The notes beneath the pieces are model-generated. The model was not told where the DNA came from and searched no databases. It saw only the letters and a list, made by a program, of their open reading frames with translations. From Thermothelomyces thermophilus ATCC 42464 (lineage: Eukaryota > Ascomycota > Sordariomycetes > Sordariales > Chaetomiaceae): a stretch of 64,000 nucleotides of DNA. The stretch spans positions 8,556,001 through 8,620,000 of the forward strand of contig NC_016472.1 in NCBI RefSeq assembly GCF_000226095.1, in the 5' to 3' direction. The position numbers and the translations under genes are program-made. Of this stretch, positions 23,306 to 34,484 are shown piece by piece (position 1 is the stretch's first letter; every line of letters begins with the position of its first letter).

Positions 23306-25536
23306 TTAGGACCTTCCGAAGGAAAACCACCCCCTCCTCTGCGGCTTCGCTTCCGGCTGTGGCTCTGCCGCCGCGGCGGGGCTCTCCTTGGGCTGGGCGG
23401 GTTGGTCGGCGGCGGCGGCCTTGCCGGGATAGGCAATGTAGTTCCAGGCCACGTCGAGGAACAGCGGCTTCACCGGGAAAGGCTCCAGGCGGGGTGGGTA
23501 GGTGACGATGTTGTCGAGGTCGACGCCGCCGGCGGGGTAGTCGGAGAGGCGGCTGGACAACGGGGGCGGCTTGGTCGTTGCTGCTGCTGCTTCTGCTGCT
23601 GCTGCTGTCGTTGTTGTTGCCTGTTGGAAGGGCTCGGCAGCTTTGTCGGTGGGGATGGTGGTGCTCGAACTGTTTTTGTTGTTGTTGTTGAAGATTTCGG
23701 CGAGGGCGAGGCAGCGCTGCAGTTCGCCGGTCAGGGTGTCGTGGAGGAGGGTGAGGTCGCGCTTGGTGACCTGGATGTTCCGCGGGGTAAAGGCGGCGTC
23801 GTCGTCGTCATCGTTGTTCTCTGGGCTGGAGAGAGATGGGGCGGCGGTGTTGGTTTGGTCGAGGGCGTGCTTGACTAGGGCGAGGGAGTTGACGGCGTTG
23901 CCGGCGACGGCGTGAGAGCGGGCAATGGCGAGGGATCTGTAATTGTTGTTTTGGTTGAACGGCTTGGTTAGCTGTCTTGCTCGTTGAGACCGAAGATCAA
24001 GTCCCTAAAGGAAAGGGTAATACGTACTTGAGGGCGGTGAAGTACTGCGAGGTGGCGTCTAACCGTTCTGACAGGTCCTGGTCGTTGGCCACGCCCGGGA
24101 GCTCCTTGATGGACTCGAGGTCCTGCAAGATGCCGTCGTACAAAACGACCTTCTCCTTTAGCCTCGCAATCTGCCGACCGGGCGCCTCGTCCTTGCTTCG
24201 GTCTCCTTCCTGCTCCTCCTCCTGCTGCTGCTGCTGCTTCCTCTTCTTTTTCTTCTGCGAGACGGGCCCGGAAAAGTCCATCTTGACGCCGTCGTTCTCG
24301 CCCACCAATACCCTGTTGCGGCCGATTCGCCAGCTGATCATCTCGTAGTTGACGGCCGTCCGGGTGATCTGCAGGCTCTGCATGCGCGCGTCGCTCTGCG
24401 TGACCCCCTCCGCCCTCAGCTCGTCAATAGCCTGCTTCGTCGCGTCGACGGCATCTTGGCTGGCGATCAGGATCTCGTCGTAGGCCGCCGCCGTTTCCTT
24501 GGGGTGGAGGGCCCCCGCGGATGCCAGCTTCTCGGCAAGCCGTCCGCGCGCCGTGGCCACGGCGGCCCAGGCGATGGCGATGGCGGCGTCCTCGATCTTG
24601 ACCTCCCTGCCTCGCCACGTCAGGACGGCGGGGGTTCCGCCGGCGCCCTTGGCGGCGTCAGCGTCACCGTGCTCCAAGACGGCGGGGTTGATGTCCCTGA
24701 TGCGGTCGGCCAGCTCGGGCCCGGCGGCGTGGTCAAACGCGTCGCGCGCAATGGTGGCGATGGGCAGGGTGCGCGGGATCTTGGCCTGGTAGGCGGCGTA
24801 GCGGATGGAGGGGTCGACGGTGTCGGAGAGGAGGTCCCTGAAGACGTCGCCCTTGGCCGAGGTGGCGAGGGCGCTGTAGATGATGCGGCACACGGCATAG
24901 CTCTTCAGGCAGGCGTCCCACTTCTGCCTCTCGAAGAGGGCGGCCCCCCTCAGCATGGCGGCGTAGGCGCGGGCGTCGAGCACGTCGGTGGGGGAGGCGC
25001 CGCTGGCGCTCGAAGCGAGGGCCTCGGCGAGCCTCTCGGCGGTGCGGGCGCCCTTTTCGAGCCTCGAGACGATGTGGGAGCGGGTCTTGCTCGTCATGCC
25101 CTTGGTGCCGGCCGCGTGCGACGCCTTCATGGTCATGGCATGTGCCCATGTCCGCTCGGCCGTCAGCAAGTGGAGGTAGACATATCTGCAACGCGACGAC
25201 GACGACGACGGCGACGCCGGTTAGTCAGCTGCGGGAAGACAAAAAAATAAAATAAAAGATAAGAATAGAGAAAAAAAAATGGGTCAAAAAGAAAACGAAG
25301 GAAGCAAAAAAAAAAAAAAAAGATTCATAACAGCGGGCGACCTACTCGTGGTTCTCGGCGATCTGCTCGGGCGTGACGGGGGCCTTGGGGTTGAATTTGC
25401 CGCGGTGCTTGGTCGCAATGTTGAGCTTCTTGCGGCTGTTGAGCAGCTTGCCCGACAGCTGCGACCAGTATGTCGAGTAGTCGCCGTACAGCAGCGCCTT
25501 CTCCCGCAGCGAGACCGCCGTCTTGGTGATGTCCAT
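23306..25536 (-). CDS. SRP68: Signal recognition particle subunit SRP68
   Basis: Binds 7S RNA with SRP72 in the particle that delivers ribosome-nascent chain complexes to the endoplasmic reticulum. Exons 25346-25536, 24028-25185 and 23306-23936 (introns 160 and 91 bp) give 659 residues. The family opening is clear: LREKALLYGDYSTYWSQLSG and LRKLNIATKHRGKF-type residues in exon 1. Exon 2 continues YVYLHLLTAERTWAHAMTMK and HIVSRLEKGARTAERL. The body is alpha-helical with TPR-like repeats. A Lys-rich plus Gln/Glu-rich insert (KKKKRKQQQQQEEEQ) lies near residue 375, and Ala/Thr and Asn runs in exon 3 mark expandable linkers. The C-terminal part (NIVTYPPRLEPFPVKPLFLD, then WNYIAYP) is the SRP72-contact region in known homologues. 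Confidence 0.95.
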
Positions 25537-25734
25537 TGTTGCTTGCCACGACGATGGGGCGAGGTTCAGTCTTGAGGGGCTGCCCTTTCTTGTCGTGTGC
25601 TCTTGCTGCTGCTGCTGCTGGGGACGTCGGACAGCTCAATAGAATGTGGGGCTCCTTTCCTTTGGTTTTGGCGGATCAGCGAACATTTCCCCTCAGCCCC
25701 AGCCTTGGCCCTGATCTGGGGAACTGCGGAAAGA

Positions 25735-25746
25735 GGGTTAGGGTTA
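25735..25746 (+). promoter_or_regulatory. Telobox-like double GGGTTA motif
   Basis: Two perfect GGGTTA units, 200 bp upstream of the SRP68 start. Such motifs bind Myb-type telomere-repeat factors in some fungal promoters. Chance occurrence cannot be excluded. Confidence 0.3.
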
Positions 25747-25765
25747 AACGCTGAATGTTATCAAT

Positions 25766-25772
<7 letters not shown>

Positions 25773-25811
<39 letters not shown>

Positions 25812-25826
25812 GGGGGGGGGGGGGGG
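25773..25826 (+). repeat. T38 followed by G16 homopolymer tract
   Basis: Thirty-eight T then sixteen G without interruption, followed by more G-rich sequence. On the other strand it reads C16 then A38. Length is prone to sequencing or assembly error. Confidence 0.85.
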
Positions 25827-26183
25827 AGCGAGGGGGGGCGGTAGAGCTATCGTGCTCCCATACTTGTCTGAGGAGAACTGAGGGCCTAGCATCCGAAAAG
25901 ACGATATCAGACCGTACCAAACCTCCGACGAGTTTTACATATTTAATGTGCAAGTTGCGGATGGGACACAACATGTGATGAAGGTTAGAGAGTATGTCAG
26001 GGGAGAAGACTCAGTGGTGTGGTGATTGAGAGATTGAGGTAATGACCGAAAAGCTGCTACTCGTGCGGGTCGATCCCCGTGTTTCCTCCTGCGCCCCCGC
26101 GATTGGGGGGGCTAAACGAGAGTAAGCTACCCCTTCCGTTACATTCTTCAACACTCAAGGTGGTGATGATGATGATTGCCTCC

Positions 26184-29100
26184 CTATCCCGTCCGAACCT
26201 CCCTCGCAAAGTCCACTTGTATATCCGCCTCGGTCACCAACTGCACCATCATCTCCCTCTCAAACCTCACCCACCTGCCGGCATGCAAGTCCCAGACCTC
26301 CCTGACCCGCGCGCCACGCAGCAGCTGCCCCATCATCTTGATCCTGTCCGGCTCCCCATCCTCCCCGCTCAGCTCCTGCAGTCGCATACACGACGCCGTG
26401 CGCCCGCCCCAATACCTCGTCGACCATCGCACACCCGGGTCATCGCCGCCGCCGCCGCCGCCTTGTCCTTCCCCGCCGGCCTCGTCAGAGGAAGAATCGC
26501 CCGCCGCGGCGAACCGCTCCTTCGGCGATAACGGAATCCCAAACTGCACCAGCTTGCTTCCCCACTTCCCCCCGTCACCGTAGCTGGCCCTCGCGCCATT
26601 ACCACCCTTCCCGGTCACAGACCGGAGCACAGCGTCCTCCGCCGCCGCCGCCCCCTTCCAAGCGAGATACCGGGCCCTGATGACCCCGGGGGTCATGCCA
26701 AACAAGTTCCTCGCCGTCGGGTCCGCGCCGAGCGAAAGCAGCCGGTCGACGGCGCGCGTGTTGCGGCTGCCACTGAAGAGCGCCGCGTAGTGCAGCGGCG
26801 TGTCGCCGTCGGCGTCGGGTAGGTTGATGAGCGTCTGACGGTCGGCGCCGTTGGCCTTCCCGGGCCCGGAGGGGAGGTGCAAGGCCAGGCCGTCTAGGAG
26901 GTGCTCGAGAATCCCGGTTTCGGTAAGGGGAAAGTCTATAAATTCATTCTCCAACTCAGTCGGCCGTCCTTCGCTCCTCTTGCATTCTGATAGGTCATCT
27001 GTGCAAAAGAAAGGAAGAGAGAGAGAAAGAGAGAGAGAGAGGGGTAGGTAAGGGCAGGAGGAACCGTCCTCGATCTTGGAGTGTGGGTTGCGAAACTTAA
27101 AGGTACTTACGACAGGCGAGCAGGTGAAAGATGGTTTGCTTCAGTGACGGGCGCGTGTAAAGCCGAGAGAGGGTGACCGGGAACGACGTCGACAAGACGA
27201 GAATTCGCAGCATGGCCAGAAGATCCTTTGGCGGCATGATGTCGTATCTGGAGAGGATGATACCAGCGGGTGTGAGGCCCTTGAGGGATATGGGAGTTGC
27301 CAAGAGGCTGCCTTCCTCGGAGCGGTCCCGCTTTAGTGTTTCTGGCGGCTCCCAGCCCTCGTGTCTGAAGCAGCCGCGGGCCCAAGGCATGATGTCCTCC
27401 TCCATAGGGACGGTGGGGTCCGCGCCTAGCTCTAGCAGCCGCTCCAGCGCTGCGACACGCGAGTTCAGGGCGGCGAGGTGGATGGGCTGGACCTTTCTGC
27501 CAAAGTTACCGCTGCCGCCTGCAACGCTGCGCAGCCGTCGGTAAAGCTTATTGATCATGTACAGCTCGACGCCCACGGGCTTGGGTTTCCAAAGAAGCAG
27601 ATGCATCATGGACATGCCCTTGTCCGAGGTTAGAGCGCGGACCTCGGCGCCGTTCTTGACGAGCAGGTCAAACACCCCCTTCTGACCGTGAAGGACAGCC
27701 GTGTGCAGCGGGGTCTGTCCGTTGTATCGCAGCTCAATATCGACTCCGCCCTTGATGAGGTAGCGCACGATGTCCTCGTGGCCATTCATGGCCGCTGCCC
27801 AGAACAGCTGCGCGTCCGAGTCGGGCTGATGCCTCCTCAGCAGCGACAGCACCCGCTCTAGGTTATCCGTCTCGCCACCGGGGCCCAAGAACCTGAGCCG
27901 CCTTTCGGGGCAGTCGGGTTCCATGGCTATCAAACCCAGCGGCGTCTCGGCGAAGACGGCCCTCCCGGGTTGATCGCCATGGCGTTGGAAGAACATCTCG
28001 AGAATGTTCAAGTTGAGGCAAGGTTCTTCGAGTACGGCGACGGTGAATGCTGCTGTTTCCAACCTATCCACCGGTCCGCCGTGGGCCACGCACCTGTCGA
28101 CGTCGGGCAACCGTGCGAATTCGGCCCCGAGATCCAGGAGAGCACCCACAACATGCTCATTGCCGTGGTAGATGGCCCATCGCAGTGGAGTGAGCGACCG
28201 GCCCCGAATCTCGGGCAACCAGTGCCGCGAGGAGCCATCTAGGGGATGGATTCGATGATCAAGAACCGGATCTAAGAAGACGGAGAGACGGTCATTGGTA
28301 AACCGTGAATCTCTATGAAGTTCGACTTTCTCGTTGGGATCGAAACCCCTGCTGACAATAGCTCCAGCAACTGGCCCGACTTGCTGAGGCGGCAGGTGGT
28401 GAAGCTGGAAAAGGAGATAAGGATTTGTCTCCTTGGTGATCTCATTTTCTGACCCCAGCAACGCCAGTGCTACTTCGCCCTGGCCGGCCGCGAGTGCCAG
28501 AGGAATGTACGTCTCAGGGCCCAAGTCAGGCGCCAGCCGCGGTTGCTCCCGGAGGAGAACGGGAAGGGTTTCCAGGAGGCCGTAGCAACACACGAAACGC
28601 ATTGCGGCGTCAAAGAAGTCTGCCGGCTGTAACTGCATCTCATCCGCGACCTGGCCGTCCTCGAGCACATTCGGTTGCCCAGGCATGGTCTGCTCGTGCT
28701 GCAAGGGATATGGGTCGGCAGAGTTAGTGTCCCGGGTGGGAGAATTGACGGAATCTCTGGTAGGAGCTTCGAGCGTTGGTCCATCCGGTGCTGGAGATTC
28801 AGCCCTGCCATTCGCAGGCCCGAATTCTTTCTTGATTTGTTCCTCCAACGCGTTGGGGTCGAAGAGATCAAATCGAGATTCCACAAAGTAACCCGGGCCA
28901 TATCCGACGCGACTAATAGCCGTCGCGGCCAAGAATGCAGCACGCTTGACTGCTTCGCTATAAAATCGCTGGCCCGCTCTGCCCAGCTCCTCTATCGCCC
29001 AGTAGGAGTATTGCATTGCTTGCTCAATTACCCAGTCAACGGGTGTACTCTCGGTGTAGTTGCCGAACGACCACAGGAATCTCCCAATAACAGCCCGGGC

Positions 29101-31264
29101 TCTGTGGTTTCCCTTGTCCGCCGCCTCAAACACCAACTCGAGGCCCTTGTGGATGTCTCGGTCGACGCCGAAACCGGACAAGAGACAGAGTCCCAGTTGC
29201 AAAGTGGCGTGGGTTCCCGACGCAATCTTATGGCGCTCATCGGCTGCCATTCTGGCAATGGACTCGAAGGCTTGCTCCTGAAAGACCTGGGGAATGAAAC
29301 CGAAGTAACGCGAGCCGTAGAAGAACTGTTTGCAGTAATGATGGGTTAATGGGGCTAAGTCTCTGAGCGGGCTGGTGTTTGCTTCAGCATACCTGTTCCC
29401 TCATATAGTCGACCCGGGACTCGGGACTGGGGGCCCCGTCATCGATCGCGCCCATACCTCTGTCAAGCAGGTCTTTTAGTTCCTCAAGCCTTTGGTAAGG
29501 CCAGTTATCGGATAGTGCCATATTCCACTTGAGGAAGCGCGAGGTGTCAAGCCCTCTGACATCGTCTAGATCTGTGCCCAGGGCCGACCAGATCTTCAAG
29601 TGTTCCTTCGTCTAGGATGGCCCTGGCGTCAGTGACACTCCTCCAGTAGCAAGCAGATGGCCAACGTCATCCTCACACTGGCGAGAGCTCCCAGCTCCAA
29701 ATCAGGAAACACCAGTGGTGGTGTTTGGAGCGATGTCCGCAAAGCCAGCTCGACATCGCCAACCCCGTCCCTGGCCAAGGCGGAGGGCTGAAGCCCGTCG
29801 ATGAATTCGTCAACAACCCTGGATGATCCGTCAGCATCGTCTCTCTCTTTCTCTCTCTGTCTCATGCTTTCCAGGAAGAAGAACTTACTCCGGGAGGAAC
29901 TTATACCAATACTGTACCAATTGCCGAGAGCCGGAGGTGCTCGAACTGTCCAAAACAAAAAGCCTCTCCACCCAGAAGTCCGTTCCGTTGGATGAAATGT
30001 AGTTCACCCACGACTCGTCTACCCAGACGAGAATGCTCTCCTTGGGAAGCACAAGGTACCCGAGCCTCCGCCTGTCGCCGTTGTCATAGTGAATGGGGAG
30101 GACGAGGAGTTCTGAGTCAAACTCTTTGGGATTGGGCGTCTCGAGCCAAATGACGGGCTGCTTATCTATCAGGGCAGAGAAAGCCTCCGGGCCAAGCCTT
30201 GTTCCACCCGGAAGGGAGGGAAGCATGTCAGGGCTCAGCTTTGCACCGGTAGCGACGGCGACATCCTTCTCCGCGTCAACGGCGGCCTTGGCATGAGGAC
30301 GGATGGGAATCCTTGGAGAAGCTTCGACCTGGCGGAGGTCGAGGCCGTGTCTCTTGTACTGCCGCCTCCTCCGACCGCGCACGACAGCACTGGCGACAGC
30401 AGGTATGGGCCGGACAGGGATGACCAGGTTCCCGCCTTGCTCGGGCACAGGGACAATTTGGCTCTCTCCTTTCATCGGCGTCTGCGGCCCGATGCACCCA
30501 TGTCGTCGAAGCTGCCGCCTGAGGCGACCCCTCGGAATGGGAGCAGCATGGCAGTCACCCGTTTGTCCTGCTGGCTGACCTCCCGCACTAGCTGGCAATG
30601 TCTGGTTGGGAGACGGAGTTTCTTCCGGTCCCTCCCCCTTGAGGCAAGCGATATAGCGATTGAGGCCCGCGACCATCGCGGCGTCGCTCACTTTTCCATT
30701 GTGTAGGTCTACCCCTTCTATGATGGCGTCAGTTTCGTCTCGAAGCACACCGGGCATGTGCGTCTTGTCGAAGAGACAAAAGCAGACGGGTACCAGGCTC
30801 GTAATTCCCGGCTCAGGTTCCACAGGGTACCGGACAACACGAACTATAGGCCTCCAGTCATTATAGATCGATAGCCGGTTGAGCAGATAACTATCGTGTT
30901 GCCTTGCCTCGGCGAAGGTCACCGAAGGGTACTCGATGGTCTGTCGAGACTCATACCAGCGAGGCTGGCATAGGTCGATGTTCTCTGAGTCGTCATGGCT
31001 CTGAATGTGCACAACGTACTCCGGCATGCCGTCCGCCACGCCGTCTCCATGCGCGGGTTTGCTGGCCGTGAGAGTACCCCATACCCTGAGAATGGCTGGC
31101 TTGCGACGCCCTAGAGTTTCGGCCACATGCGAGAACGGCCTCCGGGAGGTGAATACGCTTAGGTTTAGAGCCCATTCCAAAGTCGTCTTGTCAGGATGGC
31201 CCTCGTCGCCAAAGAGACCCAATCCTTTGGACGACGGCGGCGGAAGATCTTGGAAGAGACTCAT
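26184..31264 (-). CDS. Large Sel1/ankyrin-repeat protein with unrecognised N-terminal domain
   Basis: Five exons: 29889-31264, 29677-29818, 29393-29611, 27111-29325 and 26184-26998. Introns of 70, 65, 67 and 112 bp all keep frame, giving 1588 residues. Residues 1-215 look like a folded domain I cannot name (RPIVRVVRYPV; LVPVCFCLFD; GLNRYIACLKG). Two arginine-rich motifs of the form RGRxRRQxxRHG follow at 245-256 and 296-307. A second ordered region is near 340-520. A Sel1-type pair (ATLQLGLCLLSGFGVDRDI; KGNHRARAVIGR) is near 618-660. Ankyrin repeats lie at about 955-985, 1095-1155 (TPLHTAVLHGQKGVFDLLVK), 1210-1240 and 1360-1400 (TPLHYAALFSG). No signal peptide or membrane segment is visible. 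It is transcribed away from the HeLo-pseudokinase gene 320 bp off. Function unknown; ankyrin/Sel1 proteins are usually protein-binding scaffolds. Confidence 0.85.
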
Positions 31265-31584
31265 ATTTTCCTGGTCCTTCAGAACGCATAAACAACCAGC
31301 ATGAAGGGTATATCAACATCGGTGAGCCCTATCGTCTGAACATGTTGGTGTTGGGGGCCGGAAAGGGTGGGGTTGTCGCCCTGCTCCGATTTGGGGCCCA
31401 ACAAGTGGACAACAGCGCGGTTCGGGTGCATCAGAGACGATCCAATGAATTGGTTCCTTGGCGTCATCAGCCTCCTCCTCGTCTCTCTCTCTCGGCCGCA
31501 CAATTGCCCGCACAAGACCACGTAGCCAAGTTCTGCTTTTGAGCTCGCCAGGAAACCCTCGGATGCCCAAGGAAACATCCGACG
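31265..31584. promoter_or_regulatory. Bidirectional promoter region between ankyrin gene and HeLo-pseudokinase gene
   Basis: The 320 bp separate the two start codons of divergent genes. Both must be driven from within it or from inside each other's leaders. I see no specific factor site that I would name. Confidence 0.5.
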
Positions 31585-33450
31585 ATGGACTTAGTATCGA
31601 CGGCATGGAGCGTCTTCACCACGTGCTACTCGGTCTACGAAGTGGTCAGTGAGGCCATCGAGCTGAACACCGAGTCGCAACTCTGGAATGTCCAGATGCG
31701 GGTCGAGCGCGTCAGGTTCGAGGTTTGGGGCCGGACGTTGGGGTTTCTCGACGAGAAGACGGGGGCTCCCAAATCTTTGGACTCGGCCGACGGGACGATA
31801 AAAGACGGGGGCCTGAGTGACATCGTCCAGGTCGAGACGGCGAACAAGCTCATCTGCGACCTGCTCCGGGCGATATCGTCGGTCCTGAACGAGTTCCGCG
31901 AGACAGCCGAGAAGTACAGCTTGGGTGAGAAGTAGAGCTCCTCGGATCCGGCCGCCTCAAGCAGCCGACGCGAGAGAGCAGCAGCCGGGCTCAGCAGGGC
32001 TTGGTCTGGCACCAAGGTGTTCACCAAGCACGTCATCTACGTGCTGACGGACAAGGGCCTCGTTGAGAGTCTCATTCAGAAACTGAGCGGGTTGAACGAC
32101 TCGCTGGAAAAAGTGCTTACCCTTCCCCAGAAGGTCCAGTATGCCAAGGCGGTTTCGGCGGGCGTCTTGGTCAAGTATCAGCTTCCGAAAGAGCTCGAGT
32201 CTCTGCTGAAGGCCCTTGCCGAGGGCGAACAACACACCAGTGCCCAGCCCGGCGTCCTCAAGGCATCAGCGCGTGTCAAGCAGCTCTGTCTCGAAATGGA
32301 CCCTCCGGAAGGCGCGAAACCAGGAGCAGGAGCAGGGGAAGACGGGCAGGCCTGGGCCGAGCCGAGAAGCTACAGGCTGTCCACCGACCTCGTCCGAGGC
32401 TACCAGGTGCCAGCCAAGACCAAAGAAGAGGTGCACTGGCCGGTCAGCATCGCAACCTACAGCACGGGTGCGGAGCCGGCGAGGCGGGTCATGGTGGAAT
32501 GGCGGAATGCGACGCTGACCACTACGCGGTTCGCCATTGAGCAGGTCGACCTCGAGCGCCGGCGCGACGCCATTGCCCAGCTGCTGCACAAGACCAGCAC
32601 CATGGCAGACGCAGCCGACTACAGGGTGCTCGACTGTCTGGGCTACATCAACACGAAGGGGCTCGAGGGCGAGGATGACACTGACATCGTCGGCTTCGTC
32701 TCCCTATTTCCCGAGTGGGCCGACGAGCAGGCCGAGCCCGTCACGCTGCACAGCCTGCTCCAGGCCTCGTTCGACAGCGAGAAGCCGGGCACGGTCCCCA
32801 GCCTGGGCACTCGGTTCGGGCTGGCGCGCCGGCTCGCAAACGCCCTGTACCAGCTCCAGTGCAGCAAGTGGCTGCACCGCAACCTGAGCAGTCACCAGGT
32901 GGTCTTCTTCCGCGACAAGCACGGCGGCAAGCTCCGGCTCGACGAGCCATTCCTGATCGGCTTCCAGTACTCGCGGCCTGACGACAACAAACGCGGGACG
33001 ACGCTGAACCTCTTCTCCGAAGGTTTCCGCCACAACGAGGAGTCTCCGGAGCTGTACCTCCCGGCCGAGTTTTCGAGCGGCGCACTGAGGCGCTACAAGC
33101 GGTCCGACGACGTGTATAGCATGGGCGTCATGCTCCTGGAGATTGCTTTTTGGGAGCCCGTGAACGTCTTCCACGAGAAAGGGAAGCCGGTCAGAGACAC
33201 GGTGAACAAGATGCTGGAGGCTGCCGCGACCGAGCTACCGTCCGAGGTCGGCGAACTGTACGCCGACGCTGTCCTGCGCTGTCTCCGGGGCCTGCGGCAG
33301 GGAGAGATCGCCAAAATGACGGCAAGCGGGCCCCGGGGGGATCAACAGGCGTACGACGGTATGTACCACGGAGAGGACCCCGAATTCGGGCTCGAGGTCG
33401 ATTTTCTCTGGAAGGTGCTGCGCGAGATCGAAAAGTGTCGTGTTTCCTAG
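31585..33450 (+). CDS. HeLo-domain protein fused to a pseudokinase (MLKL-like layout)
   Basis: Exons 31585-31924 and 31982-33450 give 602 residues. The intron is 57 nt (or 60 nt, because the acceptor is a CAGCAG doublet) and removes the only in-frame stop. Residues 1 to about 190 resemble the prion-inhibition-and-propagation (HeLo) domain of HET-S: hydrophobic N-terminal helix MDLVSTAWSVFTTCYSVYEV, then QMRVERVRFEVWGRTLGFLD, then ESLIQKLSGLNDSLEKVL. In HET-S the first helix inserts in membranes. Residues about 290-590 resemble a protein kinase without catalytic residues. The catalytic loop reads HRN (412-414) in place of HRD, and the DFG position reads IGFQ (439-442). Helix F, VYSMGVMLLEIAFWEP, is intact. 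It is therefore probably a pseudokinase acting as a switch for a pore-forming head. Cell-death function is inferred from domain families. Confidence 0.88.
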
Positions 33451-34484
33451 GGTTCGACAATTCGTTGTTTCCTGCAAATAGAAAAAAATACCAGGTGTAT
33501 CAAGTCAAGTCCCCCACACGAGGCACGAAAGAAGAAAAATGAATCAAACAGGTTGGGAATAAAAAGGGAAATAAGAGTTCCAGGGAAAGCTACGTCTTTT
33601 TGGTTGTTTCCCTTCATCTGAAATCGATGGTTGCTGGCATCGAATTCAGGACCAGGTCGAGAAGAATTAACGAGCAGAGGCCGTGCCTTCGTGCTCTGAG
33701 TGCACTTGCACCTACCAGAGGCGGATGCAAGAAGGTCATGCAGAGAGAATGCGAGACCCACATGAGCTTCCAGCCCCACAGCAGTTCTGGCCCCGGGGCG
33801 GGGCGGTGTGGCGTAATTTTTCGGCATGTATGTATGTACACTAAGGTATGATACGCACGAAGTCGTGGTACGGAGGAGAGAGCTGTGTGCGGAATAGTTT
33901 CGGATTACAGTACGGAATACTAGGTGCTGTACCTACCTGAGGTAATCCGTACGCTAAATTGACTGAACTTAGTGCTGTAACCCCTCCGTACCAAGCTCCG
34001 AATTCTGCCAACGGCTCGTACGACCCCAATCTCGGCACTCCACCACGCCACGGCCCGGCCCAAAATTTCGAGTTTCGGTTTTGTCCGGACCTTGCGGAGG
34101 AGTTGCAACAGCTCCCGGCTTGTACTCCCCCGACACCGACCACTCGCCGCCCTCCGCCAGCGCCAGAGGTCGGTCTTTTTTTTTTTTTTTTTTTTTTTTT
34201 TGTTTCTCGACAAGCGGGCACCGGTCCATTGACGCACACGCCAGGGAGCTTCGGGGCGGCGCACTGCGTTGCGGCACCCTCTCGAGCGCTACGATCGATC
34301 CGCTATGATCCTCGGCGCGGGTGCGCATTTTCACGCGTCTCTCCATCGAGCCACATAGCAGCCGCCGCGGGGGAACTCGCTGCGGATCATGCCACGGTGA
34401 CAGGCCCACCTAGAGCCCTCTGTGTGTGTCGACTTCAAGGATTGAGTGCATCCTGCGCCGCCCTTGCCGTATCCTCTTTCCGCA
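33451..34484. other. Intergenic region upstream of the Cya5-like gene
   Basis: About 1 kb. It contains GTAC-rich DNA near 33825-33960, including an inverted GGATTAC/GTAATCC pair, and a T26 run listed separately. No supported gene. Confidence 0.55.
34176..34201 (+). repeat. T26 homopolymer
   Basis: Twenty-six consecutive T, about 280 bp before the Cya5-like start codon. Poly(dA:dT) tracts exclude nucleosomes, so a promoter role is possible. Confidence 0.8.

Larger units (their letters stand above)
25537..26183. other. Intergenic region upstream of SRP68
   Basis: About 650 bp between SRP68 (start at 25536) and the 3' end of the ankyrin gene. It holds a double GGGTTA repeat and a long T/G homopolymer, listed separately. 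No gene. A tRNA-like look near 26010-26095 was considered and rejected. Confidence 0.6.

Noticed and set aside
26010-26095. tRNA-like stretch with TCAGTGGTGTGG and GCGGGTCGATCCCCGT
   Set aside because: The T loop would be six bases and no acceptor or anticodon stem can be formed convincingly; not a tRNA gene.
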